Notes: generated by a model not told the origin, from the letters alone. Positions 10,104 through 19,175 are shown, numbered from the stretch's first letter. The stretch: DNA of 64,000 bases from Phycisphaeraceae bacterium (GCA_019636675.1 JAHBXC010000005.1:1-64000), one strand, 5' to 3'. Numbers and translations are program-made.

Positions 10104-10976
10104 TTACTTCTTCGCGTACTCGAACACGCCGCGACCGGACTTGTCGCCAAGACGCCCCGCCGTCACGAACTGGCGCAGCAGGGGGCACGGGCGGTAGCGC
10201 TCGCTGTTGAGCCCCTCGGCCAGAACATCCATGATGTGCGCGCAGGTGTCGAGGCCGATGAAGTCGGCCAGGCGCAGCGGGCCCATGGGGAAGTTGCAGC
10301 CGAGTTTCATGATGCCGTCGATCGCCTCGGGCTCGGCGACGCCCTCCATCAGCGCGTAGAACGCCTCGTTGATCATGGGCATCAGCACGCGGTTGCTCAC
10401 GAAGCCGGCGCGATCGTTGGCCTTGAGGGGCGTCTTGCCGAACGCCTCGCTCAACTTGATCGTGCGCTCGACGACCTCGTCGCTCGTCTGCAGGCCCTTG
10501 ATGACCTCGACCAGCCCCATCACGGGCACGGGGTAGAAGAAGTGCATGCCGACCACGCGCGACGCAGCGCCGCCGGTCGCCGCGGCGATCTCGGTGATGC
10601 TGATCGAACTCGTGTTCGTCGCGAGCACCACGCGTTCGTCGGTGAAGAGCGCGGCGAGGTTCCGGAAGATCTCCTTCTTGACCTTCGCGTCCTCGACGAC
10701 CGCTTCCACGACCCAATCGGCGCCCTTCATGCCGTCCATGGTCTCGACATAGGCGACGCGCTTCAGGGTCGCGTCGGCGTCTCCCTGGGACATCTTGCCC
10801 TTCTCGACGGCCCGCGCAAGGAGCTTCTGGTGCGTGGCGCGGCAGCGCTCGAGTTGCTGGGCCGACGCGTCGAACACGACCGCCTCGAACCCGGCGACGG
10901 CGGCGACCTGCGCGATCCCCCCGCCCATCTGCCCGCCGCCCACGACCGCAACCTTCTTCACGCCGACATCGGACAT
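10104..10976 (-). CDS. 3-hydroxybutyryl-CoA dehydrogenase family protein
   Basis: This 290-residue NAD-dependent 3-hydroxyacyl-CoA dehydrogenase oxidises 3-hydroxyacyl-CoA to 3-ketoacyl-CoA in beta-oxidation or butyrate-type metabolism. The Rossmann motif VAVVGGGQMGGGIAQVAAV is near residue 8. TNTSSISITEIA and MHFFYPVPVMGLVEVI are typical family stretches, and the second includes the catalytic histidine. The C-terminal domain has GFVSNRVLMPMINEAFYALM and GPLRLADFIGLD. Length fits the single-function bacterial enzyme. The ATG at 10976 has TTGGAGAG upstream; the frame extends further but with unrelated residues. It probably works with the thiolase encoded at 13554 and the mutase at 4790. Confidence 0.93.
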   Translation of the reverse strand: MSDVGVKKVAVVGGGQMGGGIAQVAAVAGFEAVVFDASAQQLERCRATHQKLLARAVEKGKMSQGDADATLKRVAYVETMDGMKGADWVVEAVVEDAKVKKEIFRNLAALFTDERVVLATNTSSISITEIAAATGGAASRVVGMHFFYPVPVMGLVEVIKGLQTSDEVVERTIKLSEAFGKTPLKANDRAGFVSNRVLMPMINEAFYALMEGVAEPEAIDGIMKLGCNFPMGPLRLADFIGLDTCAHIMDVLAEGLNSERYRPCPLLRQFVTAGRLGDKSGRGVFEYAKK

Positions 10977-11045
10977 CGTTATGCTCTCCAAGCGCCGTTC
11001 GTTTGATTTGCAAACACATTGAGACTTGCAGACGAGGCAGATGAT

Positions 11046-11513
11046 ATGCAGCACTATCGGGTCACTGGGGCGAGCCGCGAATCCGGCCAGGATCTCGTCG
11101 TTGAAGTTGTAGCGCCGAGCCCTTCGGAAGCGGAGCGGATGGCACTTGTCAAAGGCGTTCTCGCCTCCAAGGTGGATGAAGTCTCACCCGCAAGCCATGC
11201 CAAGTCCTCTCACACGGGCCACCGCCTCAAGCGGTCACGCAGACACCCAATCGCCCTAGCCCGGCAGTGCCTACTGCTCGTCGCATGCGGCATCGAGGCG
11301 ATACTCGTGGTCCACTCGTTGATTTTGCTTTACTTGCTAGCTGATTCGTTGATGCGCAGCCGGAAACATTACCACAGCACAACTACGTGGCTGTCAGAGA
11401 ACTTGGCGGGGATTCCCAGTTTCTTGATCGCGATCGAGCTCGCTGCTGTCGCAGCCATCGCGATACTGATCACCCGAACAATCTCTCACCAAGGGATTCG
11501 CTCCCCCCTGTAG
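11046..11513 (+). CDS. small hypothetical membrane protein
   Basis: This is a 155-residue protein of unknown function. The N-terminal 45 residues (YRVTGASRESGQDLVVEVVA, then PSPSEAERMALVKGVLASKV) look like a small beta-alpha module that I associate, from memory only, with planctomycete membrane proteins. Hydrophobic segments follow at about residues 75-102 and 126-147. The frame is open from 11019, but I prefer the ATG at 11046. Base composition is less GC-rich than the neighbours. It is divergent from the dehydrogenase and its 3' end overlaps the convergent SDR gene by 28 bases, which is unusual for two real genes and keeps confidence moderate. Confidence 0.6.
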   Translation: MQHYRVTGASRESGQDLVVEVVAPSPSEAERMALVKGVLASKVDEVSPASHAKSSHTGHRLKRSRRHPIALARQCLLLVACGIEAILVVHSLILLYLLADSLMRSRKHYHSTTTWLSENLAGIPSFLIAIELAAVAAIAILITRTISHQGIRSPL

Positions 11514-12181
11514 TCATACAGCCCCCCGCGCATGTCATCGGTGAGGTTCTCGATCACGCGGACGAGGCCCTCGGCGCTCTCCTTCGGGGTGATCGCGGCG
11601 TTCTCTCCGCCCATACGCGTCTGGACCCAGCCCGGGTGCAGGTTGACGACCATCACGCCGTCGGAAGCGAGGTCGAGGGAGGCGAGTTTGGCGAGCATGT
11701 TGAGGGCGGCCTTGCTGGCGCGATAGCCGTAGTAGCCGGCGCCGGTGGTGGCGATGCTGCTCATGATGGTGGAGATGTTGACGACCGTGCCGCCCTCGCC
11801 CGCGCTGCCCGCGCGGATGTTGGGCAGGAGGGCCTGCGTCACTCGCATGGGGCCGATGGCGTTGACGCGGAAGAAGGTCTCGAGCGCGTCGCAGTCGAGG
11901 TCGTCGAGCGTTCCCGGCTCGTCGCCGACGCCGGCGTTGTTGATGTGCAGGTCGATGGGCCTGTCGCCCAGCGTCCGCGCGAGAGCGCGCACGCTCTCCG
12001 GATCGGCGTGGTCGAGCCGCAGCGTCTCGGACGCGGCGGCCTTGAGTTCGGAAGCGTCGTCGGGATCGCGAGCGGTCCCGATGACGGCGTATCCCCGTGA
12101 GCGGAGCGTGCGGACGAGTTCGAGCCCGATGCCGCGGTTGGCGCCGGTCACGAGCGCGGTGTGTGTGGCCGTGCTGGTCAT
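11486..12181 (-). CDS. short-chain dehydrogenase/reductase
   Basis: This 231-residue classical-type SDR has the cofactor motif TGANRGIG near residue 13, NNAG near residue 82, a catalytic serine in NISTIMSS and the catalytic YRASK pair near residue 150. LHPGWVQTRMGG matches the usual PG motif after the active site. SDRs reduce or oxidise carbonyl/alcohol groups with NAD(P)H; the substrate cannot be told from sequence. Similarity is closest in feel to C-factor/CsgA-like and carbonyl-reductase SDRs, but that is only an impression. The ATG at 12181 directly precedes the Rossmann fold. It stands as a single minus-strand gene. Confidence 0.88.
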   Translation of the reverse strand: MTSTATHTALVTGANRGIGLELVRTLRSRGYAVIGTARDPDDASELKAAASETLRLDHADPESVRALARTLGDRPIDLHINNAGVGDEPGTLDDLDCDALETFFRVNAIGPMRVTQALLPNIRAGSAGEGGTVVNISTIMSSIATTGAGYYGYRASKAALNMLAKLASLDLASDGVMVVNLHPGWVQTRMGGENAAITPKESAEGLVRVIENLTDDMRGGLYDYRGERIPW

Positions 12182-12239
12182 GCTGACACCTTAGCCGGCG
12201 TCGTCGCGGCGGATGCACGCATCCAGTTGAAACCCGGGT

Positions 12240-12419
12240 TCAGACTGCCGGGCCCGACTTGCCCCTCACCAGGCCCATGACGAGCCCGACGAGGAACAGG
12301 ATGAGGAAGATGAAGAACAGGATCTTCGCGATATCGGTGGCTGCGCCGGCGATGCCTCCGAAGCCGAAGATAGCGGCGATGATCGCGACGATGAAGAAAA
12401 CGACTGCCCAGCGGAGCAT
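12240..12419 (-). CDS. DUF1328-family small membrane protein
   Basis: This 59-residue protein with two hydrophobic helices begins [20 protein letters not shown] and continues [20 protein letters not shown], the typical pattern of the DUF1328/YtjA family found in many bacteria. Function is unknown. The start at 12419 is supported by AAAGGAG seven bases upstream; the longer frame upstream is not convincing. It is a single gene, upstream on its strand of the SDR gene by 58 bases. Confidence 0.88.
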   Translation of the reverse strand: MLRWAVVFFIVAIIAAIFGFGGIAGAATDIAKILFFIFLILFLVGLVMGLVRGKSGPAV

Positions 12420-12575
12420 GCGCGACTCCTTTCTTTGGCGTCGGATCGGCCCGGGCGCGTCGCCCGGCGCCGTGTGACGCATCAACAGAATTGTCGGTCT
12501 GCAAGATGAAGGCAGCGTCGGAGGGGGCATGAGCCCGGATTCATCTTGACGCGCGTGCGGGTTCGGCTGGAAGCG

Positions 12576-12604
12576 CCCCGCGCCGATCCGTGACCGGCGC
12601 GGGG
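12576..12604 (-). terminator. hairpin after the exported protein gene at 12630
   Basis: This is a perfect ten-base stem of CCCCGCGCCG and CGGCGCGGGG located 26 bases after the stop codon on the minus strand. There is no T-run, so it may be a Rho-dependent end or an RNA-stabilising hairpin. Confidence 0.5.
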
Positions 12605-12629
12605 CTGCGCAGGATTCATCGGTTCTGTG

Positions 12630-13328
12630 TCACGGCACGCGTCTGCGTCGCAGCGCGACGAGGCCGGCGAGCGACAGCAGCGCGCCGGCGCCGGGCGTGG
12701 GGAGCGAGATCGTGTCGATGCAGATGCGATCGAGGATGACGCCCGGCGCGAGGTCGAGCACGATCAGATCCCAGTCCGGGTTGGGGCGGATCTCCCAGTC
12801 CATGAAGTAGGTCGTCGGGCCGGTGAAGACCGGCTGCTGGGTGATGACGCCCGGCAGCGGGTCTGTCGAGTCGCCCTTGTAGCCCTCGACGAGCGAGACG
12901 AACGGGGGAACGGAGCCCTCGAACTCGATCTGGATGCGGATCCACTTGACGGGCTCCTGATCGACCCAGTTCTGGACCTTGAAGAAGATCTGCCCGCCGC
13001 TCTGCCCGGCCTGGAGCGCGCCGTCGGAGTTGTCGAAGCGCGGGATCCACGCCCAGTTGCCGCCGGAATCGACCTCGGCGTGGGTGGCGAAGCCGTCGAA
13101 GAGCGTCTCGCCGCCCGTGCCGCCGACCGTCTGCAGGATGTTGGGGGTGATGGACTGCAGGTTGTCGGGCTGCGTCTCGAACGCCCACTGCGCCCAGACG
13201 GAGAGGGGCTCGCCTCGCCAGATGGGCGGGCCGACCACGCACGCGGGATCGACCTGCGCCGACGCGCTCGACGCGAAACAGACCGCGCCGAGCGCCACGC
13301 TCGCGCGACGAACACAGGTAGCAGTCAT
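12630..13328 (-). CDS. exported protein with PEP-CTERM-like anchor
   Basis: This 232-residue protein starts with a signal peptide ending near SSASAQV and finishes with LPTPGAGALLSLAGLVALRR followed by RRVP, a sorting-signal-like tail. The body contains WAWIPRFDNSDGALQAGQSG and repeated PNPDWDLIVLD-like acidic strands, suggesting a beta-sandwich extracellular domain with no recognisable enzyme motif. The start at 13328 has an excellent AAGGAGGAG upstream. It stands alone, preceding a hairpin. Surface or matrix location is inferred from the C-terminal signal. Confidence 0.85.
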   Translation of the reverse strand: MTATCVRRASVALGAVCFASSASAQVDPACVVGPPIWRGEPLSVWAQWAFETQPDNLQSITPNILQTVGGTGGETLFDGFATHAEVDSGGNWAWIPRFDNSDGALQAGQSGGQIFFKVQNWVDQEPVKWIRIQIEFEGSVPPFVSLVEGYKGDSTDPLPGVITQQPVFTGPTTYFMDWEIRPNPDWDLIVLDLAPGVILDRICIDTISLPTPGAGALLSLAGLVALRRRRVP

Positions 13329-13496
13329 TGCTACTCCTCCTTGGATGTGTGCATCCTTCCTGACCCGCACGCGTGACCCTGTGCGCAGGTCCTCTCTCGC
13401 GTGCGTTCCTTCACTGTACCAGATCACGCCCAAACAGCAAGAAAAATCCGATATGCACAAGCGTCTGTTAATCAGATACTTGCATCGATCAACACG

Positions 13497-13520
13497 AAAA
13501 AACCCCGGCGGTTGCCGGGG
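13497..13520 (-). terminator. Rho-independent terminator of the thiolase gene
   Basis: On the minus strand CCCCGGC and GCCGGGG pair around a four-base loop and are followed by TTTTTT. It lies 34 bases after the thiolase stop. Nearly the same hairpin is used at 21350-21372. Confidence 0.88.
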
Positions 13521-13553
13521 TCGGTCGTGGCTGTGTTGCGCGGGCGATGTCGC

Positions 13554-14735
13554 TCAGCGCTCGATGACCATCGCGACCGCGTTGCCGCCGCCCAGGCACA
13601 GGGCCGCGACGCCGCGCTTCTTGTCGAGACGGTTCATCTGGTGCACGAGGGTGGTGAGCACGCGCGCGCCCGACGCGCCGATGGGGTGGCCGAGCGCGAC
13701 CGCGCCGCCGCAGACGTTGACCTTCTCGGGGTTGATCTCGGCGGCCTTCATGTTGGCGAGGGCCTGTGCCGCGAAGGCCTCGTTGATCTCGAAGAGGTCG
13801 ACGTCGTTGACGGTCTTGCCGATCTTCGCGAGGGCGGCGGGGACGGCCTTGCCCGGCGCGGTGAAGAGGTCCTTGGGCGCGACGCCGGCGGTGCTGTACG
13901 ACGCGATGCGCGCGAGGATCTTCAGACCGAGTTCGTTGGCCTTCTTCTCGGTCATGATGACCAGGGCCGCGGCGCCGTCGGAGATCTGGCTCGCGTTGCC
14001 GGCGGTGACGGAGCCGGCCTTGTCGAACGCGGGGCGGAGTTTGGCGAGGGTCTCGGCGCTGGTGTCGGCGCGGAAGCCCTCGTCGTGCTCGACGCCGCCC
14101 TGGCGCGACATGACCTGCTCGGCGCTGAGCGCGACGATCTCGTGCTTGAACCAGCCGTTCTTGGTCGCCTCGGCGGCGCGCAGGTTGGAGCGGACGGACC
14201 AGGCGTCCTGCTCGTCGCGCGTGATCTTGAACTGGCTGGCGGTGTGCTCGGCGGCGTTGCCCATGGGCCAGCACTCGAAGGCGCAGGTGAGCCCGTCGGC
14301 GGCCATGTGGTCGACGAGTTTGGCGTCGCCGTACTTGATCCCGGCGCGCGCGTAGACCATGTGGGGCGCGAGGGACATGGACTCGAGCCCGCCCGCGACG
14401 CCGGCGTCGATGTCGCCGGCCTTGATGGCCTGCGCGATGAGCATCGCGGCCTGGAGGCCCGAGCCGCAGACCTTGTTGACGGTCCAGCAGTTCATGGAGT
14501 CGGGCAGCCCGGCCTTGAGAGCGGCCTGGCGCGCCGGGTTCTGGCCCACGCCGGCCTGCAGGACGCAGCCCATGACCACTTCCTGGATGTGGTCTTTGGC
14601 GGCGGGGGCGTCGGCGAGGGCGCCCTCGATCGCGTACGAGCCGAGCACGGGCGAGGGGACCTTCGAGAGCCCCCCCATGAACTTGCCGATTGGGGTGCGC
14701 TTGGCGGCGACGATCACGGGCGTGCGGTCGGACAT
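13554..14735 (-). CDS. acetyl-CoA C-acetyltransferase (thiolase)
   Basis: This 393-residue thiolase joins two acetyl-CoA or cleaves 3-ketoacyl-CoA. The nucleophile is C90 in NKVCGSGLQAA. The C-terminal active site has H350 in VALGHPIGASGARVL and C380 in CLGGGNAVAMV, and NEAFAAQALANM carries the third motif. Length and motif spacing match biosynthetic-type thiolases. The ATG at 14735 begins MSDRTPVIVAAKRTPIGKF as in the family; the reading frame continues upstream but overlaps the divergent channel gene. A strong terminator follows. With the dehydrogenase at 10104 it could form a short acyl-CoA degradation route. Confidence 0.95.
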   Translation of the reverse strand: MSDRTPVIVAAKRTPIGKFMGGLSKVPSPVLGSYAIEGALADAPAAKDHIQEVVMGCVLQAGVGQNPARQAALKAGLPDSMNCWTVNKVCGSGLQAAMLIAQAIKAGDIDAGVAGGLESMSLAPHMVYARAGIKYGDAKLVDHMAADGLTCAFECWPMGNAAEHTASQFKITRDEQDAWSVRSNLRAAEATKNGWFKHEIVALSAEQVMSRQGGVEHDEGFRADTSAETLAKLRPAFDKAGSVTAGNASQISDGAAALVIMTEKKANELGLKILARIASYSTAGVAPKDLFTAPGKAVPAALAKIGKTVNDVDLFEINEAFAAQALANMKAAEINPEKVNVCGGAVALGHPIGASGARVLTTLVHQMNRLDKKRGVAALCLGGGNAVAMVIER

Positions 14736-14832
14736 CTCTGGGCTGCTCCTCGATATGGATGGGGCGGTCGCGTCGGGCGCCCGCGGTCTAGGGTATGCCG
14801 GGACCCACCTTTCCTCGCAGCCGGTGATCGGA

Positions 14833-15969
14833 ATGACACAGACAGAGCAGGCAGCCCGGGTCGGGCCCGTCGTGGAAGCGGTCGAGGCCACGATGACCCG
14901 AACACTGACCGAAATCGGCGTGCTGGCGCTGGGGGCGCTGATCGCGCTGGCGGCGCAGTTCGCGCTGCGCCGGGTGCTGACACAGGTCGCGAAGCGGACG
15001 CCCTTCGGGCTGGACAGCATCCTGATCCGGCATCTGGACTGGCCCACGCGCCTGCTGATCCCCACGCTGGTGATGCTCTCGATGAGCACGCCCATGGCGC
15101 TGGGCGGGTATGTCGGGGCGGTGCGCCACGCGCTGTCGCTGGCGCTGATCGGGGGCGTCGCGTGGGCGGTCGTGGCGGCGATCAACGCGCTCGAGGAGTT
15201 CCTGCTCTCACGCTACGACATGAGCGTGAGCGACAACCTGAACGCGCGCAGCAAGCACACGCAGTTGCGCGTCGTGGTGCGCACGATCGAGATCTTCGCG
15301 ATCGTGGTGGCGATCGCGGTGATGCTGATGACCTTCCCTCGCGTGCGCGAGCTGGGCACGAGTCTGCTGGCGTCGGCCGGGCTGGCCGGGCTGGTGGTGG
15401 GCCTCTCGGCCCGGCCCCTGCTCGAGAACATCATCGCGGGCCTGCAGATCGCGCTGACCGAGCCGATCCGGCTGGACGATGTGGTGATCGTCTCCGGGGA
15501 ATGGGGGCGGGTCGAAGAGATCACCGCGACCTATGTCGTGGTGCGGATCTGGGACCAGCGCCGTCTCATCGTGCCCCTGTCGCACTTCCTGACGAACCCC
15601 TTCCAGAACTGGACGCGCACGAGCGCCGAGATGCTGGGGACCGCGTTCCTCTTCCTGGATTATCGGGCGCCGATCGACGCGATCCGGGCCGAGCTGCAGC
15701 GCTTGTGCGACGCGAGCGACAAGTGGGACAAACGAGTGTGCGTCGTGCAGGTGACCGACACGAAGCAGCGCGAGATCGAGGTGCGTCTGCTGGTGTCGGC
15801 GGCGAACTCGGGGGACCTCTGGGACCTGCGCTGCGCCGTGCGCGAGGGCATCCTGACCTTCCTGCAGCGAGAGCACCCCGAGGCGCTGCCCACGACGAGG
15901 GTTGCGTGGGAAGATGGGAAGACCACGCTCCGAGAAGTCGAGCCGGGGCCCGATCATCCCCGGGGATGA
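14833..15969 (+). CDS. mechanosensitive ion channel (MscS family)
   Basis: This 378-residue membrane protein has about four hydrophobic segments in the first 190 residues. The pore-lining region reads SLLASAGLAGLVVGLSARPL followed by LENIIAGLQIALTEPIRLDD, the MscS-type glycine/alanine-rich helix and the start of the beta domain. VVIVSGEWGRVEEITATYVV and RLIVPLSHFLTNPFQNWTR are typical cytoplasmic beta-domain stretches. It opens under membrane tension during hypo-osmotic shock. The ATG at 14833 gives a sensible N-terminus; the frame is open further upstream but that part overlaps the divergent thiolase gene. Confidence 0.92.
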   Translation: MTQTEQAARVGPVVEAVEATMTRTLTEIGVLALGALIALAAQFALRRVLTQVAKRTPFGLDSILIRHLDWPTRLLIPTLVMLSMSTPMALGGYVGAVRHALSLALIGGVAWAVVAAINALEEFLLSRYDMSVSDNLNARSKHTQLRVVVRTIEIFAIVVAIAVMLMTFPRVRELGTSLLASAGLAGLVVGLSARPLLENIIAGLQIALTEPIRLDDVVIVSGEWGRVEEITATYVVVRIWDQRRLIVPLSHFLTNPFQNWTRTSAEMLGTAFLFLDYRAPIDAIRAELQRLCDASDKWDKRVCVVQVTDTKQREIEVRLLVSAANSGDLWDLRCAVREGILTFLQREHPEALPTTRVAWEDGKTTLREVEPGPDHPRG

Positions 15970-16004
15970 CCCGGGCAAAAAATCGAGCAGCGGACGGATA
16001 GGTC

Positions 16005-16034
16005 TTGACACCACCCCGGTCGGGGTGCGATGCT
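16005..16034 (+). promoter_or_regulatory. possible promoter with inverted repeat upstream of the haloperoxidase gene
   Basis: TTGACA at 16005-16010 is followed by a perfect inverted repeat CACCCCG-GT-CGGGGTG at 16012-16027 and then GATGCT at 16029-16034. The repeat fills the spacer, the usual place for a repressor operator. The -10 match is poor, so this is tentative. Confidence 0.4.
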
Positions 16035-16062
16035 ACATGCTCTTGTGGGAAAGGAGTCAGGC

Positions 16063-17397
16063 ATGCACAGAACTGCTTTGAAGGCGTGCGCCGGTTTGGC
16101 GCTCGCGATGTCGTGCACGGCGCACGGCGATGTGATCAACGACTGGAACAGCGCCTACCGCGATGCGATCCGCGTCATGGGAGGCGGCCCGGGCCACATC
16201 TCGCGCATCGGCGCGATCATGAACGTGGCGATGTACGACGCGGTGAACTCGATCAACACGACGCACACCCAGTATCGCAACCGCATCGGCGGCTACGAGC
16301 AGGCGTCGATGGAGGCCGCGATCGCGCAGGCGGCGCACCGCGTGCTGAGCGCAACGGCGAGTCTGACGCCGGAACTGCAGACGCAGTACGACAACCTGCT
16401 CGCGTCGCACCTGAGCTCGATCGGCGACGCGAACGCGCGCAACCTGGGCATCGCGCTGGCGAATCAGATCGCCGACGACATGCTGCCCTGGTGCGACACG
16501 GACGGGTGGGACAACGAGATCAAGTACACGCCCGGCGCCGCCCCCGGGAACTGGAACCCCACCTTCCCGAACTTCAGCGACCCCTACGGCCCGCACTGGG
16601 GCAATGTCCGTCCCTGGACGATGGATCAGGGCGATCAGTTCCGCCCGCCCGAGGCGCCCGCGCTCACCAGCGAGCGCTACACGCAGGACTTCAACCAGGT
16701 GAAGGAACTCGGCGCGCGCAACAGCGCGACGCGCACCGCCGACCAGACCGAGATCGCCTATTTCTGGGCGAACGACATGGACGGCACCTTCAAGCCGCCG
16801 GGACACCTCAACTACATCACCCAGGTCGTCGCCGACGACCAGAACCTGTCCCTGCAGGACAAGGCGCGACTGTTCGCGATGGTCAGCGTCGCGATGGGCG
16901 ACGCGGCGATCGTCGCGTGGGACGCCAAGTACAACACCGACATGGATCTGTGGCGCCCCATCGAGGGCATCCGGCGCGCCGACGAAGACGGCAACGCGGA
17001 CACCATCTCCGACCCGACCTGGGAGGCCCTCGCGATGTACACGCCCCCCTTCCCGGCGTACACCTCGGGACACGCCACCTTCGCCGGCGTGCACGCCGGC
17101 GTGATGGCGGCCTTCTTCGGCTCAGACAACATCTCGTTCACCATCGGCACCGACGACCCGGACGCGATCGGCGTGCTGCGCTCGTTCGACTCGTTCAGCC
17201 AGGCGGCGTTCGAGAACGCGATCAGCCGCGTGTATCTGGGCGTGCACTGGTGGTTCGACGGCGAGTTCGGTCTCGAGAGCGGATACAACCTCGCCGACTG
17301 GATCTCGGCCAACTACTTCCAGCTGATCCCGGCGCCCGGCGCCACCCTCGCGCTGGGCGGGATGCTCGGCGTCGCGGCCCTGCGCCGACGCCGCTGA
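16063..17397 (+). CDS. vanadium-dependent haloperoxidase/PAP2-like exported protein with C-terminal anchor
   Basis: This 444-residue protein has a signal peptide (MHRTALKACAGLALAMSCTA) and an all-helical body with the three vanadate/phosphate-binding motifs. These are K289 with R298-P299 (KYNTDMDLWRP), TSGHATF with H337, and SRVYLGVHWWFDGE with R389 and H395. Such enzymes oxidise halides with peroxide or hydrolyse phosphoesters. The lysine-arginine gap is eight residues rather than the six I expect for the family. The C-terminus (IPAPGATLALGGMLGVAALR plus RRR) is a PEP-CTERM-like signal, placing the enzyme on the cell surface. The ATG at 16063 has GGAAAGGAG six bases upstream, and a strong terminator follows. 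Confidence 0.9.
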   Translation: MHRTALKACAGLALAMSCTAHGDVINDWNSAYRDAIRVMGGGPGHISRIGAIMNVAMYDAVNSINTTHTQYRNRIGGYEQASMEAAIAQAAHRVLSATASLTPELQTQYDNLLASHLSSIGDANARNLGIALANQIADDMLPWCDTDGWDNEIKYTPGAAPGNWNPTFPNFSDPYGPHWGNVRPWTMDQGDQFRPPEAPALTSERYTQDFNQVKELGARNSATRTADQTEIAYFWANDMDGTFKPPGHLNYITQVVADDQNLSLQDKARLFAMVSVAMGDAAIVAWDAKYNTDMDLWRPIEGIRRADEDGNADTISDPTWEALAMYTPPFPAYTSGHATFAGVHAGVMAAFFGSDNISFTIGTDDPDAIGVLRSFDSFSQAAFENAISRVYLGVHWWFDGEFGLESGYNLADWISANYFQLIPAPGATLALGGMLGVAALRRRR

Positions 17398-17424
17398 CCC
17401 CCCTGTCCCCCTGAGACACCCCCT

Positions 17425-17461
17425 GCGCGGGCGAGGCATCCTCGCCCGCGCTTTCTTTTTT
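17425..17461 (+). terminator. Rho-independent terminator of the haloperoxidase gene
   Basis: A perfect twelve-base stem (GCGCGGGCGAGG with CCTCGCCCGCGC) with a CAT loop is followed by TTTCTTTTTT, 27 bases after the stop codon. Confidence 0.93.
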
Positions 17462-17522
17462 GCCGCGAGCCGGGGGTCGCCCCCTACCCTTGGTCCCTTC
17501 GTTTCACCCTGAGGAGAGCCCC

Positions 17523-19175
17523 ATGCCCGCCGCCGAAGCCCCCGCCGCGCACGCGTTCCAGGTCACCGACACGCACATGATCCTCCCGGCCGACAGCAAC
17601 CAGGCCCTGGGGATCGCGCGCTACGCGATCGATTTCGTGCGTGGGAAAGACGCGAAGGGCGCCCGCTTCGGGCAGCCGGACGACTCGGTGTTCGAGCGCG
17701 TCAACCTGTTCCACGTCGACGCCACCTTCTGCGGCCTGTCGGCGATCGCGCTGGGCACCAACGCCCCCACCGTGCTGCGCGCCGAGGCGCTCGAGTACCC
17801 CGACCCGAAAGGCGCGACGATCTTCGGAGACTCCACGCGCGTGAAGCCCGAGAAGGCGGTCGTCGCCAACTCGTCCGCGGTGCGCGAGTGGGACAGCAAC
17901 GGGACGAACTTCGGCTACAACCCCGCGCTGGGGCACACCGCGGGCGAGTTCGGGCACAACGACTTCTACCCGGTGGCGATCGCCGCGGCCCAGACGATGG
18001 GGCTCGACGGCATGACGACGCTGCGCGGGCTGCTGGCGATCGACGAGATCCGCGGGCGTCTGGCCGAGGTGTTCTCGCTCAAGTCCTACAAGATCGACCA
18101 CGTGGTGCACGGCGCGATCGCGTCGGCGGCGGTGTACGGCGCGATGACGGGCGCGACCGAAGAGCAGATCGAGAGCGCGATCGGCATGGTGGTGGCGCAC
18201 TACATCCCGTGGCGCGCGATCCGGGCGGGCAAGCAGCTGAGCGACAGCAAGGGCGCGTCCGCCGCCATCAGCAGCGAGGTGGCGGTGCTGAGCGCGATGC
18301 GCTCGAAGCGCGGGTTCCTGGGGCCTCGCGACATCTTCCGCAACCCCGAGGCGATTTTCCGCTTCTTCGAGCCGACCACGCAGGGCAAGGAGCGCTGGAA
18401 GGAGATGGCGCCCGCGCCCTTCGACCTGCACCTGGGCCACAGCGGGGATGATTTCGCGGTGATGGGGATGCACTTCAAGCTGGGGCTGTATGAGCACCAG
18501 TCGGCAGGCGCGCTGCAGGGCGTGATCGATCTGGTGAGCAAGTCGCCCGAGCTGCTCAAGGGCGCCCCGGGCGAGAGCGTGAAGACGATCACCATCCTGG
18601 CGTACGAGCCGGCCTTCGGCATCATCGGCAACCCGATGAAGATGGACCCGAAGACGCGCCAGAGCGCCGACCACTCGATGGCGTACATCGTCGCGACGCT
18701 GCTGCGCAAGGCGTGCGAGTTCGCCGCGAAGAACGGCGGGTCGCTTCCTAAGGGGGGCGGCGCGCACGACGCGGTCTGGAAGGCGCTCATGCTCGAGCCG
18801 GCGGACTACAAGGAAGACGCGAGCGCGATCTTCAACCCGGTCACGCGCTCGATCATGCAGAAGATCCGCTTCGAGCACGGCGGCCCCGAGTACGACGCGA
18901 AGTACCCCGACGGCATCCCGACCTCGCTCAAGATGGAGGACGCTTCGGGCAAGGTGCACGACTCGGGGCTGGTCATGTACCCGGCCGGGCACGCGCGCAA
19001 CACGACGGCGGACCTTCGCGACATCCTGCGTCACAAGTTCGCGCTGATGGCGCGTCTCTCGAGCGACTCCACCGAGGGGCTGGTCGAGCGGTTTGAGAAC
19101 CTGGAGAAGATGAGCGCGTCGGACGTGGCGCACCTCAACGACTTCACACTGGCGAAGCGCGGGGGTTTCGGTTGA
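17523..19175 (+). CDS. prpD: MmgE/PrpD family protein, probable 2-methylcitrate dehydratase
   Basis: This 550-residue cytoplasmic enzyme belongs to the MmgE/PrpD fold. The typical stretch VREWDSNGTNFGYNPALGHT is near residue 120, followed by AIDEIRGRLAEVFSLKSYKI and AYEPAFGIIGNPMKMDPKTR. PrpD dehydrates 2-methylcitrate to 2-methylaconitate in propionyl-CoA degradation. Length is somewhat above the usual 480-500. The assignment is strengthened by prpB- and prpC-like genes downstream on the same strand, although four kilobases of exported-protein genes lie between. The ATG at 17523 follows GAGGAGAG. No aconitase-type partner lies in the window. Confidence 0.88.
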   Translation: MPAAEAPAAHAFQVTDTHMILPADSNQALGIARYAIDFVRGKDAKGARFGQPDDSVFERVNLFHVDATFCGLSAIALGTNAPTVLRAEALEYPDPKGATIFGDSTRVKPEKAVVANSSAVREWDSNGTNFGYNPALGHTAGEFGHNDFYPVAIAAAQTMGLDGMTTLRGLLAIDEIRGRLAEVFSLKSYKIDHVVHGAIASAAVYGAMTGATEEQIESAIGMVVAHYIPWRAIRAGKQLSDSKGASAAISSEVAVLSAMRSKRGFLGPRDIFRNPEAIFRFFEPTTQGKERWKEMAPAPFDLHLGHSGDDFAVMGMHFKLGLYEHQSAGALQGVIDLVSKSPELLKGAPGESVKTITILAYEPAFGIIGNPMKMDPKTRQSADHSMAYIVATLLRKACEFAAKNGGSLPKGGGAHDAVWKALMLEPADYKEDASAIFNPVTRSIMQKIRFEHGGPEYDAKYPDGIPTSLKMEDASGKVHDSGLVMYPAGHARNTTADLRDILRHKFALMARLSSDSTEGLVERFENLEKMSASDVAHLNDFTLAKRGGFG

